A stretch of DNA of 64,000 nt. Source: Desulfofustis limnaeus. GTDB lineage: Bacteria; Desulfobacterota; Desulfobulbia; Desulfobulbales; Desulfocapsaceae. Of this stretch, positions 50,539 to 59,229 are shown piece after piece. Position 1 is the first letter of the stretch; every line of letters starts with the position of its first letter. Both the position numbers and the translations under genes were made by a program. The DNA is taken from the NCBI RefSeq assembly GCF_023169885.1, contig NZ_AP025516.1, positions 682,001-746,000 on the forward strand, in the 5' to 3' direction. The notes below the pieces were generated by a model. The model had not been told where the DNA came from. It made no database searches and saw only the letters and a list, made by a program, of their open reading frames with translations.

Positions 50539-51686
50539 GGCGACTCAGCGCTTTTGAGGGCGGCAGCCCCGTCGACCAGGCCGGGGGTGTCGACATTGAG
50601 CACCACCAGGTCGTTTTCCGCAAGCCCGTCGGTCACTTCGGTGGAGACCCAGTTGGCCAGTCCGGGGGTGAAGCCGGTGTGGCGCACCCGCTGCTGCCGT
50701 TCGTCGAACACGAAAACGCTCGTGCCGTCGATGACCGCTTCGCTGGGAATGAGCAAGGTATTGCTGCTGGTAGTGAGGATGATTTCCACGTCGGCGCTGT
50801 AACCGGCCAGCAGCGAGGCGTAATCTTCGGGATGGTCGAAAGAGACCTCCACGTCCACCGTGCGCGCCTGTTTTTCCAGGTCGAGCACGTACGGGGCGAT
50901 GCGCCGGACGGTACCGGCAAAGGTGCGATCCCGATAGGCATCGAGGGTGATGCGGGCGACCATGCCGGTACGCACCGCGGCGCCGTCCACCTCGTCGATC
51001 GGCGCGGTGACGTAAAAACAGGTGTTTTCAATGAGGTCGACCACCGGCGGGGTCATCACCCCCACCGGCGATGGGGTCACATACTCGTTGAGTTCCCCTT
51101 CGATTTTGGCGATGACGCCAGCAAAGGGCGCAATGAGCCGGGTGCGGGAGAGGGTGGCGCGGGCCAGTTCCTCCTGCTTGCGGCTGCGCTGAAACGTGGC
51201 CACAGCGGCCTCGCAATGGGCCTGCAGGGCGGACGCCTCGGTGTCGGCCCGCTCGGTCTCCTCCACCGAGCCGATCTTGCGCTCCAGCAGGGTATGGGCC
51301 CGCCGGGCCTGGCGCTGCGCCTCCTCTGCCCGGGAACAGGCGGCGTCGGCCTGGGCGCGGGAGACCGCGCGTTCCTGTTCGGCAACGCCTAGTTGGGCAA
51401 CCAGGTCGTCGTTCCAGATCTCCAGCAGCAGGTCCCCTTGTTGAACTTGATCGCCCTCCCGGATCGGCAGGACGGCGATCTGTCCGCCCATGCTCGGGGA
51501 CAACCGTGCCCGGCGGCAGGCCTCCACGGTCCCGGCCCGGGTGTTGGCGACGGTCTGCTCAACCTTTCCCCGCTGTACCGGCTGCACGGTCACCAGCACC
51601 GGTTCCGGTCTGGTCTGCCACCAGACCAGCAGGCCCAGGCCGGCAATGGCCACGACCAGGAGCAGCCAACGAAACGGTGTGCGCAT
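50535..51686 (-). CDS. RND/MacA-type periplasmic adaptor (membrane fusion protein)
   Basis: The 383-residue protein has an N-terminal anchor (WLLLVVAIAGLGLLVWW), a split lipoyl domain, an Ala/Glu/Arg-rich coiled coil (~residues 100-180) and a beta-barrel part (SFDHPEDYASLLAGYSADVEI). ATG 51686 follows AGAGGACGCAG. First gene of the efflux operon. No TolC-like outer-membrane gene is visible here. Confidence 0.9.
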   Translation of the reverse strand: MRTPFRWLLLVVAIAGLGLLVWWQTRPEPVLVTVQPVQRGKVEQTVANTRAGTVEACRRARLSPSMGGQIAVLPIREGDQVQQGDLLLEIWNDDLVAQLGVAEQERAVSRAQADAACSRAEEAQRQARRAHTLLERKIGSVEETERADTEASALQAHCEAAVATFQRSRKQEELARATLSRTRLIAPFAGVIAKIEGELNEYVTPSPVGVMTPPVVDLIENTCFYVTAPIDEVDGAAVRTGMVARITLDAYRDRTFAGTVRRIAPYVLDLEKQARTVDVEVSFDHPEDYASLLAGYSADVEIILTTSSNTLLIPSEAVIDGTSVFVFDERQQRVRHTGFTPGLANWVSTEVTDGLAENDLVVLNVDTPGLVDGAAALKSAESP

Positions 51687-51825
51687 CTGCGTCCTCTTTG
51701 TTCGGGAAATGGTTCGGTGTTTTTCGGAATTGATCAAGGCATACAACAACCTGGGCCGCTGTACAACGTCTTTTTACGGACCCGACCAGATCTTCTTTAC
51801 CCTCCAGTCGAGCAGCGCTCTATGG

Positions 51826-51831
51826 TATAAT
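51826..51831 (+). promoter_or_regulatory. Consensus -10 element upstream of the thioredoxin-DsbD-like gene
   Basis: A perfect TATAAT lies 86 bases before ATG 51917 in the divergent gap. The -35 region (TCCAGT) is poor, so an activator may be needed. Confidence 0.45.
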
Positions 51832-51916
51832 CGGGAGGTTACGAAGGACGAAGGAAGCGTCGCTAAGCCTTGAGCCACACGCTTTGTGTGAAGATTCCAG
51901 GAGGTGCGTCGAAGTC

Positions 51917-53281
51917 ATGCGCGGTATCATGCAGTCGGTCCTGATCGCTCTTATGGTCGTGCTGGCCGGTTTCGGTCACGCGGCAGGCGACCGGCAGGGG
52001 GGCGAGGTGTATTTTTTCTACAGCTCCAACTGCCCCCATTGCCACCGCCAGATGGGTCTGATGCAGGCCATCGCCGCCAATAACCCGGAAGTGACGATCC
52101 ATTTTCACGAGATCTCGAAGTCGTTCGCCCTTTGGCGGAGCTTTCTCGAGGACCGATCCATCGACTATGGCGGCGTCCCCCGCACCTTTGTCGGCGAGAC
52201 CACCTTCATCGGCTATGCCGAGACCGGCGTGGCGCTCACCTATTCCGAACCGTTGCAGGGGTATCTGGGCAACCGGGTGCAGATCGTCAAGGCGATCGAG
52301 AAGGCGCTCGGCCAGCCGGTGTCCCTCGGATCCTACGCCGAGGCGGCCGAGACGCCTCTGCCCCGCGGCTTGAAGATCTGGTGGCCGCTGCTGCTGCCGG
52401 TGCTCTACGCGGCGAGCTTTGTCGTGGTGCGTTCCCGGTTGGTCTCCGGCGAACGGAAACGGCTGTGGCTCGGTGGGCTAATCGCCTCGCTGATCGTCTC
52501 CTTTTTCCTGCTGCTGGCGCTGCTGCCGGAACCGTTCATCCAGTCGGTGGTTCAGGGGCTGCCCTATCCGCTCTTTGTCTTCACCATCGCTCTGGCCGAC
52601 GGGTTCAACCCGTGTGCCTTCACTGTGTTGGTCATCCTGCTCAGCCTGCTCACCTATACCAAGAGCCGGCGGGATATGGTGCTGCTCGGCACCACCTTCA
52701 TCGCCACTTCCGCCGTCATGTATTTTGTCTTCATCATGATCTTGGTGTTGCTCGGCGGCTTCTTTCTCGACCGCTACGGGCGAGTGATCATGCTGTTGCT
52801 TGGCACCGCGATCACCGGGGCCGGGCTGCTCAATATCAAGGATTTCTTCTTCCTGAAAAAGGGGTTTTCCCTCGGTCTGTCCGAGGAGCAGCAGCTGCGC
52901 TTCAGCAAGAAGGCGTCACGGATCGTCAAGGGGCTGGGCCGGCCGGGGGCCCGTCTGGGGCTGGCGGTGGGCGGGACGATCATGCTGGGGATCTTTGTCA
53001 ACTTGGTGGAGCTCGGCTGCACGGCCATCCTGCCGGCCGTCTACCTGACCACCCTGGTGAGCCGATACGACGGTCTTGCCGCCTACAGCGGCTGGACGGC
53101 CTTCTACTGCCTGGTCTACATCCTGCCGCTGCTGGCCATCCTGCTCAACTTCGTCTATGTCTTCAAATCGGTGCGGCTGACGGAGAACCAGGGCCGCCTG
53201 CTGAAGCTGACCGCCGGCGCCTTCATGCTCTTTTTTGGCCTGTTGATGATCTTCAAGCCGGAACTGCTGGCATTCGGCTGA
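51917..53281 (+). CDS. Thioredoxin domain fused to DsbD-like membrane domain
   Basis: The 454-residue protein has a signal peptide, a glutaredoxin/thioredoxin-like domain with SSNCPHCHRQM (C39, C42) and then ~7 TM helices with GFNPCAFTVLVILLSLL and ELGCTAILPAVYL, the paired cysteines of DsbD/CcdA-type electron conduits. It should pass electrons across the membrane to its own periplasmic CPHC domain. ATG 51917 follows AGGAGGTG. It is divergent from the efflux operon. Confidence 0.87.
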   Translation: MRGIMQSVLIALMVVLAGFGHAAGDRQGGEVYFFYSSNCPHCHRQMGLMQAIAANNPEVTIHFHEISKSFALWRSFLEDRSIDYGGVPRTFVGETTFIGYAETGVALTYSEPLQGYLGNRVQIVKAIEKALGQPVSLGSYAEAAETPLPRGLKIWWPLLLPVLYAASFVVVRSRLVSGERKRLWLGGLIASLIVSFFLLLALLPEPFIQSVVQGLPYPLFVFTIALADGFNPCAFTVLVILLSLLTYTKSRRDMVLLGTTFIATSAVMYFVFIMILVLLGGFFLDRYGRVIMLLLGTAITGAGLLNIKDFFFLKKGFSLGLSEEQQLRFSKKASRIVKGLGRPGARLGLAVGGTIMLGIFVNLVELGCTAILPAVYLTTLVSRYDGLAAYSGWTAFYCLVYILPLLAILLNFVYVFKSVRLTENQGRLLKLTAGAFMLFFGLLMIFKPELLAFG

Positions 53282-53308
53282 GCGCCGGGAACGGCTCTTT
53301 GGTTCCCC

Positions 53309-53325
53309 CCGCCATTTTTTGGCGG
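53309..53325 (+). terminator. Short hairpin after the thioredoxin-DsbD-like gene
   Basis: CCGCCA, a T5 loop and TGGCGG form a 6-bp stem 28 bases after the stop. A second small stem (GGGAAC/GTTCCC) precedes it. There is no downstream T-run, so it is only a candidate. Confidence 0.3.
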
Positions 53326-53403
53326 AGTCCTCCGTGTTGTTCGAACAAAAGACGTGAGTCGTTGCTGATGGTTGCCAGAAATTGCCTGATTGGTGATTGG
53401 AAA

Positions 53404-54765
53404 TCAGCAGTCGAAGATCCCTCGGGGATCATATTTTCGGCGAAGTTCTTGCAGTCTCTTCCAGGCATTCGTGCTGAATGATCGTTCCAGCCGAGTTGGG
53501 GAGTCAACGATATCCGATTCTCCCACGTAGTGTCCCACACAATAGTGCTCAAGATCCTGAGCGAGGGCTCTCGACCAGTCCAGATTCGTCCGGTCATCTT
53601 CCTCGTTGTCCCAGATCGCATAGTGAGCCACAAAGAGTGGGGCCACCAGAGAAAATGCCGCGTCAATCATGGGTGGTGCGTCTCTTGGACGGGGTGGCAG
53701 GAGCAAAGCGAGAATGAGGGAGTGCTCGGATGGCGCTTGGCGAAAATGTTCAGCCGTAAGAGAGAATACCTCGGTTGGTGATGCTGCGGACCAGATGGTA
53801 TCGACCGCGTATCGTTTGCCGGCCGGAAAGGCTCGATCGATAGTGGCGAACAACGTCTCGAACGGGGTTGGCGCCAGAAGATCCTGCATGACCTGGTGGT
53901 CTACATCGCATCGAGCAAAAGGCTTCAGCGCATGCTCAACCTCCGATTTGGAATCGGCGAATACGGTTGCCGACAGGATGCAACGTTTCGTGGTTGCTCC
54001 GGTTGAGCTGTCGGGGATGGTTGTCAGCAGAAGTGTCGTTTCAACGTTTCGGGGCAGGTTCTGGGTTGTAGTGTTCAGCCAATTCACCAGGGAGGGTAAC
54101 GATTCCAGGGGATAGACGAGCGTGCTGGTAAAGATATGGCTCGGCAGTGGGTAAAGCTTGAGCAAGTATTTGGTGACGACACCAAAGAAGCTTGGTCCTC
54201 CTCCTCGCGCGGCCCAGAACCACTCTCTGTTTTCGTTCTCACTAGCGGTGATTAGATCGCCATCGGGAGTGACCACCTCGACCGCCATAACATTCCAACA
54301 GGCTACTCCCCAACTGCCGCCGTTCCAGCCGAAGCCGCCGCCGAGGAGGTAGCCGCTCAGGGTGACGTCGGGGCAATGTCCGGTGGGGAAGGCGAGGTGA
54401 TGCGATGCCAAGTGCCGGGCCAGCTCCCGGTTGGTGACCAGTGGTTGTACCCAGGCGATTCGCTTGTCAGGGTCGATCGAGATCTGGTTTAGCCTACTGA
54501 GATCAATAAGGAGCGAGTCGTCCTGTATTGCCACGCCACTCCAGTGATGGCCGCCTCCTCGGACGGAGATTTTCAGGTTTTGGGACCTGGCAAAGGTGAC
54601 CGTTTCGACAATATCCTGTACATGATCGACGTGAATGATTGCGAGTGGATGATGCGGCGGCTTGCGAGCGTTAAAGGTGAGGGTACTTCGAATCGCTTCA
54701 TATTCAGGATCATCCCTGACCGTCATTGTCCCCGACAGTTTGGTTTGGAGCAGATGCAGCGACAT
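53404..54765 (-). CDS. BBE-type FAD-linked oxidase, probably bicovalent flavin
   Basis: The 453-residue protein is a PCMH-type oxidase with a C-terminal berberine-bridge-like segment ending KYDPRGIFDC. SVRGGGHHWSG supplies the 8-alpha His, and FPTGHCPDVTLSGYLLGGGFGWNGG supplies a Cys in the 6-S position, so the flavin may be doubly attached. ATG 54765 or 54777 may start it. Such oxidases act on sugars or alcohols using O2, odd in a likely anaerobe. The codon use and lower GC suggest acquisition. Confidence 0.85.
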   Translation of the reverse strand: MSLHLLQTKLSGTMTVRDDPEYEAIRSTLTFNARKPPHHPLAIIHVDHVQDIVETVTFARSQNLKISVRGGGHHWSGVAIQDDSLLIDLSRLNQISIDPDKRIAWVQPLVTNRELARHLASHHLAFPTGHCPDVTLSGYLLGGGFGWNGGSWGVACWNVMAVEVVTPDGDLITASENENREWFWAARGGGPSFFGVVTKYLLKLYPLPSHIFTSTLVYPLESLPSLVNWLNTTTQNLPRNVETTLLLTTIPDSSTGATTKRCILSATVFADSKSEVEHALKPFARCDVDHQVMQDLLAPTPFETLFATIDRAFPAGKRYAVDTIWSAASPTEVFSLTAEHFRQAPSEHSLILALLLPPRPRDAPPMIDAAFSLVAPLFVAHYAIWDNEEDDRTNLDWSRALAQDLEHYCVGHYVGESDIVDSPTRLERSFSTNAWKRLQELRRKYDPRGIFDC

Positions 54766-55062
54766 GGGTGACACCATTCTCTTTTTGGGTTTGATAACTG
54801 ACGTTCACACAAGAGGATAAGAGCACCAGAATGTGGTTGTGTGCAGCCAACCAAGAAATGGGACTCTTATTCGCCGAGAATAAGCATTTCCTGTCGGTGA
54901 GCAATAAGCGATGATTGAGAGAGGAGTATTCAATGCAAATTGCTTAATGGAAACCCTTGGGCTTGCCATCAGGACGAGGTTACTTTCTTGCTCGTTAACG
55001 TAACGGCTATTGAAGGAAAATAATGTAAGGTGAAATTCGATCTCGATGAGGTCTTGCAAGAT
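54766..55062. other. Gene-poor stretch left of the IS remnant
   Basis: This stretch of about 300 bases is AT-richer than the rest. An open frame on the minus strand continues out of the transposase remnant but has no recognisable content, and I see no clear promoter or RNA gene. Confidence 0.4.
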
Positions 55063-55329
55063 GTCTTCATAGTTCACGACCATCTCGCCGCCCCGGTGAA
55101 TTTCCATTTTCTCCTTTATCGTTTGGCTCGCGATTTTCAGGGAGCCGTGCTCCAACCACTGATTCAGCTTTTTCGCCTTCTGCTCGCAGGCTCGTATGGG
55201 CAGCTTTGGCGAGGAGAAGCTCCAACACTGCAACGAGGTGGCTATCGCCCGTAACGGCAGCTCAATGCCGAATTTCTTCCTGATTGCCCGCACTTTTGCG
55301 GGCTGGGGACCACATCTCGGTCGCTGCAT
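55063..55329 (-). pseudogene. Remnant of an IS630-type transposase
   Basis: The minus-strand translation reads KVRAIRKKFGIELPLRAIAT, then SLQCWSFSSPKLPIRACEQK, and then EIHRGGEM. This parallels the IS630 family pattern of a winged helix (V..L...FGI.LS.R.V...L..WGF.PQKP.RRA.EQ) running into EIHWGDET at the first catalytic Asp, which is changed here (GG for GD). Only the linker region between the DNA-binding and DDE domains survives. Upstream residues appear in another frame, so it is broken. Confidence 0.6.
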
Positions 55330-55425
55330 CAGGGCTTCCGCCGCACTGCGGACGTCTTGCCCAGAGACCGGTTACAATCATACAGCGATATGCTAAGGTA
55401 GAGGGTATCGCCTGTATATGGCGAG

Positions 55426-55962
55426 ATGAGTGCCTTGCGAACAGCAAGCACCCAGTGCGAAAACCTTTGTCACCCAGCTTGCGTGTATATCCTTAGCCAA
55501 CGACATCATTTCCCGGTACCACCCGGGGTCATCTGGGATTTTATCCAGGACCCGGCGAACCTGGATGACATCACCCCGCCGGATCTCCGTTTCACCATCG
55601 TTTCCGAAGTACCGGCCATCATGTATGACGGACTGATCATCGAGTATCGGCTGCAGGTTCCGGTTTTTGGGAAACAATCCTGGGTTACCGAAATCAAGCA
55701 TATCCGGCCGGGGCAATCCTTCGTCGACGAACAGCGCCTCGGACCGTACCGGTTCTGGTATCACTATCATGAGGTCCGGCCGGAGGAAGGCGGTGCGGCC
55801 ATGCTCGATCGCGTCCACTATCGACTGCCGGGCGGGCCACTTGGCAGCCTTCTCCATCAATTGATCGTGCGGCGGACCCTTGCGCGAATTTTCGAATTTC
55901 GCCGGCAGCGACTCGCGACCCTGTTCGGCGCCGGCGATCTGTTGTGCGTTCCACCGTGCTGA
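55426..55962 (+). CDS. SRPBCC family protein (polyketide cyclase / lipid-binding fold)
   Basis: The conserved part runs from YILSQRHHFPVPPGVIWDFIQDPANLDDITPPDLRF through HIRPGQSFVDEQRLGPYRFWYHYHEV, typical of START/CoQ10-binding-like SRPBCC proteins. The first ~20 codons from ATG 55426 lie next to the IS630 remnant and look non-native. GTG 55483 would start right at the domain. The original 5' end may have been lost. Function unknown, perhaps a small hydrophobic ligand. Confidence 0.7.
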   Translation: MSALRTASTQCENLCHPACVYILSQRHHFPVPPGVIWDFIQDPANLDDITPPDLRFTIVSEVPAIMYDGLIIEYRLQVPVFGKQSWVTEIKHIRPGQSFVDEQRLGPYRFWYHYHEVRPEEGGAAMLDRVHYRLPGGPLGSLLHQLIVRRTLARIFEFRRQRLATLFGAGDLLCVPPC

Positions 55963-56082
55963 ACCTGTCAAGAGCACTGTTGATTTAACTCTCGGTTGAA
56001 TGGTTTTGGTCATTGGCATGGGGCCACGGCGACCACGCGCAGGAAGTGTAACATGGACTGCAAGAGATGCCTTTCCGTCACG

Positions 56083-56913
56083 TCACTCACCGACCACAAC
56101 CGAGCGAATTGCCTCGAACATCTGCATCGATTCCCGGTCGTTGTCCCGGGCGAGGTCATGGATGGTTTGTGCCGCATCGATCGTCAATCCTCGCGCCTGC
56201 AGGCCGGCCACCACCGAAGTACAGTCGAGTTGGAACTCTTTGCACACCTGATCGAGGCTCTTGCGACCGAAGCCTGGCATCGGTGCATCGGGAAATGCTG
56301 ATGCTCCTGTCTCTTTTGTAACCTTTGCCGGGAGAATGATTGCGTAGACCTGCTGCGGGGTGAGCCTGTTGGCTTGGGCGATGGCCAAAACGGTCTGGCT
56401 ACCCTCTGCCCCTTTGACCTCCTCCTGGGCGAGTAGTTCCAGGGCCTTGTCGAGATCGATACCTTCCTTTTGGCACAGCATCTTCAGAGAACTCAACTCA
56501 GCATGACCATACGGCGGCTCCCCGTGCTTTTCCGCCCCGGTTTCCTTGAAATACTCGCTCAGGTCGAGTACCAGACTGACCGGCGGTATCTGGAAATAGG
56601 TCATCACCGCCACCAGGGTCGTGACCAGCAGGGCCGTGTTGAAGGGTAGGGTGAAGACCCTTATCTCCTTGATGTTGTTTTTCATATAGTTTTTCACCGC
56701 GGTCCAGTTGTAATACAGATGGAGCAGGCTGGCGATGATGAAGAGAAAACCGATGGTCACATGCTGGTCCCCCCATTCAGTCTTGGTCAGACCGAGAAAG
56801 CGCCAGTCAGCCCAATAAGCGACCCGCCCTTCCGGTACGACATACAAGACAATCGAGTTGAGCAGCAGCAAACTCAAAGAAACCAACATGGTCATGGAAG
56901 CAATTTTACGCAT
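56083..56913 (-). CDS. DUF4405-type membrane protein with periplasmic/cytoplasmic tail
   Basis: The 276-residue protein has four hydrophobic segments. The second and third region includes DQHVTIGFLFIIASLLHLYYNW, with two His spaced as in b-type haem-binding DUF4405 proteins. The last ~120 residues are soluble with two repeat-like units (LKMLCQKEGIDLDKALELLAQ, LDQVCKEFQLDCTSVVAGLQ). ATG 56913 follows AAAAGGAA. Probably membrane electron transfer. It is divergent from the Cys-rich protein. Confidence 0.75.
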   Translation of the reverse strand: MRKIASMTMLVSLSLLLLNSIVLYVVPEGRVAYWADWRFLGLTKTEWGDQHVTIGFLFIIASLLHLYYNWTAVKNYMKNNIKEIRVFTLPFNTALLVTTLVAVMTYFQIPPVSLVLDLSEYFKETGAEKHGEPPYGHAELSSLKMLCQKEGIDLDKALELLAQEEVKGAEGSQTVLAIAQANRLTPQQVYAIILPAKVTKETGASAFPDAPMPGFGRKSLDQVCKEFQLDCTSVVAGLQARGLTIDAAQTIHDLARDNDRESMQMFEAIRSVVVGE

Positions 56914-57011
56914 TTCCTTTTCTCCACCCCGCCTGGCTAAGCGGTGAGGAAAATCAGTCGCCGATGCAGCGCTCGTGGAGGCGCCATGCGTGGAATGCTC
57001 TTGACTGCAAA

Positions 57012-57026
57012 TACTACTATGTAGTA
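57012..57026. promoter_or_regulatory. TACTAC-TAT-GTAGTA palindrome, BlaI/CopY-like operator candidate
   Basis: The perfect 6-bp inverted repeat lies in the divergent gap, ending 4 bases before a TTGACA. BlaI/CopY-type sites read TACTACANNTGTAGTA, and this one has one base fewer in the middle. No such regulator gene is visible here. Confidence 0.35.
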
Positions 57027-57030
57027 ATTC

Positions 57031-57060
57031 TTGACACGACTCGTTCTTATTAACGGTAAT
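57031..57060 (+). promoter_or_regulatory. Candidate promoter for the Cys-rich protein gene
   Basis: TTGACA (57031-57036) with an 18-base spacer and GGTAAT (57055-57060). The distance to ATG 57069 is so short that the transcript would be nearly leaderless. Confidence 0.35.
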
Positions 57061-57068
57061 CCACATTG

Positions 57069-57485
57069 ATGCAGAGAGTCTTTTTCCACCTTATGATCCA
57101 GCTGCTGGTGGCGGCAATCGCCGGCCTTGGCGTTGCCCAGGCCGGGGCGGATCTCTGTCCACCGGACTGCAGCCAGTGCGGTGTTGTCGCCGTCGCGTCT
57201 CCCTGCTGTGCTGCCATGAACGGCAAGGAGGCTGTTCCGGCCGACCCTGATAAGACCGGTGATCGGCCGGTATGCGACCATGGTGGCTATTGCACTGCGA
57301 GTGATGCGAACAAAGATGCATTCTCTGTTCAGCGCAGTGTCGACGTCGATGTTGCCTCCCGTGCGCCTGCTCTCGTTGTCGTGGTACCGGAATGGCCGGT
57401 TAGGCAGCTCTGCTTCTCTCTCATGTCTCTTCCTCAGGCGAGACACCCAGCCCTTTACACCCTCCACTGCTCCTTGATCATGTGA
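57069..57485 (+). CDS. Secreted Cys-rich protein, unknown
   Basis: The 138-residue protein has a signal peptide (FFHLMIQLLVAAIAGLGVAQA) followed by a Cys-rich part (LCPPDCSQCG, SPCCAAM, VCDHGGYC) and a Pro/Val-rich tail. I do not recognise the family. The Cys pattern suggests metal binding in the periplasm, which fits its place before the DUF2318/FtsX/ATPase genes and after the DUF4405 gene. Confidence 0.55.
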   Translation: MQRVFFHLMIQLLVAAIAGLGVAQAGADLCPPDCSQCGVVAVASPCCAAMNGKEAVPADPDKTGDRPVCDHGGYCTASDANKDAFSVQRSVDVDVASRAPALVVVVPEWPVRQLCFSLMSLPQARHPALYTLHCSLIM

Positions 57486-57585
57486 CGGCAGCGGTCTGTC
57501 CGCTCGTTCCGTTATCTGTCTGAGGCTCCTCATCTCGGCTGCCAACTCGGGATATCGCTTCAAATTATGCTTACAAGGAGTAGAA

Positions 57586-58044
57586 ATGGTTAGAAATATA
57601 GTTTCGTTCATGATGGTTCTCGTCATCCTATGTGGTGTTCTGATCACATCAGATGGGCATGCTTTTGGTTTGTTCGGTCGTTATAAGAGCGTTTCGGCGG
57701 TGGGTGACGACGTGCGCTTGCCAGTCAAGGCTCTGGATGACGGAAAAGCCCATTATTACGTGTATAAGGGTGGTCAGACCGACATCAAGTTCTTCGTCGT
57801 CACAAGCAGCGATGGTGTTCTCCGTGCAGCTTTTGATGCCTGTGACGTCTGTTTCTTGTCGAAAAAAGGTTACAGCCAGGACGGCGAGTTCATGATCTGT
57901 AACAATTGCGGCATGCGATTTCACTCCAGCCAGATCAATATGCAGGAGGGCGGCTGCAACCCGGCGCCGCTGTATCGAGAAACGGTTGGGGAAGATCTGG
58001 TGATCAAGATTGAGGACCTTCTTTCAGGCTCCCGTTATTTCTAG
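57586..58044 (+). CDS. DUF2318 protein (Fe-S-containing, P19-operon type)
   Basis: The 152-residue protein has an N-terminal membrane/signal segment and a C-terminal DUF2318 domain: AFDACDVCFLSKKGYSQDGEFMICNNCGMRFHSSQIN, with paired CxxC motifs and GGCNPAPLY. The strong AAGGAG site precedes ATG 57586. In Campylobacter-type P19 iron-uptake operons a DUF2318 gene precedes FtsX-like permease and ATPase genes, as here. Confidence 0.85.
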   Translation: MVRNIVSFMMVLVILCGVLITSDGHAFGLFGRYKSVSAVGDDVRLPVKALDDGKAHYYVYKGGQTDIKFFVVTSSDGVLRAAFDACDVCFLSKKGYSQDGEFMICNNCGMRFHSSQINMQEGGCNPAPLYRETVGEDLVIKIEDLLSGSRYF

Positions 58045-58053
58045 GAGATTGCC

Positions 58054-59217
58054 ATGAACATCATGACCATTCCGATGAGAAATATCCGCCGAAAGCCGTC
58101 AAAAACGCTGCTGCTGCTTCTGGTCTTCTCCCTTGGGGTCATGTCCATCGTGGCCTTATACGAGGTCTCACAGGTGGTGGGTCACAACCTTGAGAAAAAG
58201 TTGATCGCTTTCGGCGCCAACATCATTATTTCGCCGGTGAGTGAAAAACTGAGTGTCAGCTACGGCGGTCTGCATATGGGTGATATGCTGTTTGATATCC
58301 AAAATCTGCCGGAGCAGAAGACGATTGAGGCGATTCGCAGCATTGGCTTGAAAGACCGACTCAGTGCCGTTGCCCCCACCTTGGTGACCATGACCAAGGT
58401 AAACGATACCGCTGTTGCCCTGGTCGGGGTTCGCTGGCCTGATGAGCGTGGCGTGAAAAGCTACTGGGCGCCCAAGGGTACGTTTCCTGAGCGATCGGAC
58501 GAGGTTCTCGTCGGCAGTAAGGCTGCGGAAAAACTGCACCTGAAAACCGGGGGCCGCATCTCGCTTCTGGGTAGGAGTTTTACTGTTTCCGCAACGCTTT
58601 ATGAGACCGGCAGTGATGACGACACCGTTATCTTCATGGATCTGACCGCCCTTCAGGCGCTGACGGGTAAACCCGGGGCCACCAGCTTTATCCAGGTGGC
58701 GGCTCTCTGTTCCGGCTGCCCCATTGAAGACATCGTTGCGCAACTCCAGGAAAAACTGCCGGGGGTCGAGGTGAAGGCCCTGCAGCAGGTGATCAACCAG
58801 CGCATGACCTCCATCCACTTTGTCCAGAAGCTGGCGTTGGGTATCAGTGTGGTGATTCTGGTGACTGCGGCGGCCATGGTGGGGTTGTCCATGATGTCGG
58901 CGGTGAATGAACGGAAAAAGGATATCGGCATCCTCCGCTCTCTTGGTTACGGCAAGCCGCAGGTTTTCCTGATCTTTTGCCTTGAAGCAGGTCTTATCGG
59001 CATCTTCTCCGGGGTTGTCGGCTATCTGGTCGGCTTTGCTGCGAGTTTTCAAGTTTTGGGATTTCTGCATCTGGCCGAAGGGGGCACGCCGATCTTTTCC
59101 TCAACGCATCTGCTCATGTCCGCAGGGCTCTTTTCGCTGGTAACCGTGTTTGCGGCGGTCTATCCCGCCTGGAAGGGTGCCGGAGTTGAACCGTCTGCCG
59201 CGCTGGTGGCGCTCTAA
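58054..59217 (+). CDS. FtsX-type ABC permease (P19-operon type)
   Basis: The 387-residue permease has an N-terminal TM (TLLLLLVFSLGVMSIVALYEVSQVV), a periplasmic domain and three C-terminal TMs with NERKKDIGILRSLGYGKPQV. AGGAGATTGCC precedes the ATG. Together with the ATPase 12 bases downstream it forms a MacB-like unit. The Campylobacter operon has two permease genes, whereas only one is present here. Confidence 0.88.
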   Translation: MNIMTIPMRNIRRKPSKTLLLLLVFSLGVMSIVALYEVSQVVGHNLEKKLIAFGANIIISPVSEKLSVSYGGLHMGDMLFDIQNLPEQKTIEAIRSIGLKDRLSAVAPTLVTMTKVNDTAVALVGVRWPDERGVKSYWAPKGTFPERSDEVLVGSKAAEKLHLKTGGRISLLGRSFTVSATLYETGSDDDTVIFMDLTALQALTGKPGATSFIQVAALCSGCPIEDIVAQLQEKLPGVEVKALQQVINQRMTSIHFVQKLALGISVVILVTAAAMVGLSMMSAVNERKKDIGILRSLGYGKPQVFLIFCLEAGLIGIFSGVVGYLVGFAASFQVLGFLHLAEGGTPIFSSTHLLMSAGLFSLVTVFAAVYPAWKGAGVEPSAALVAL

Positions 59218-59229
59218 GGGAGAGAAAAC

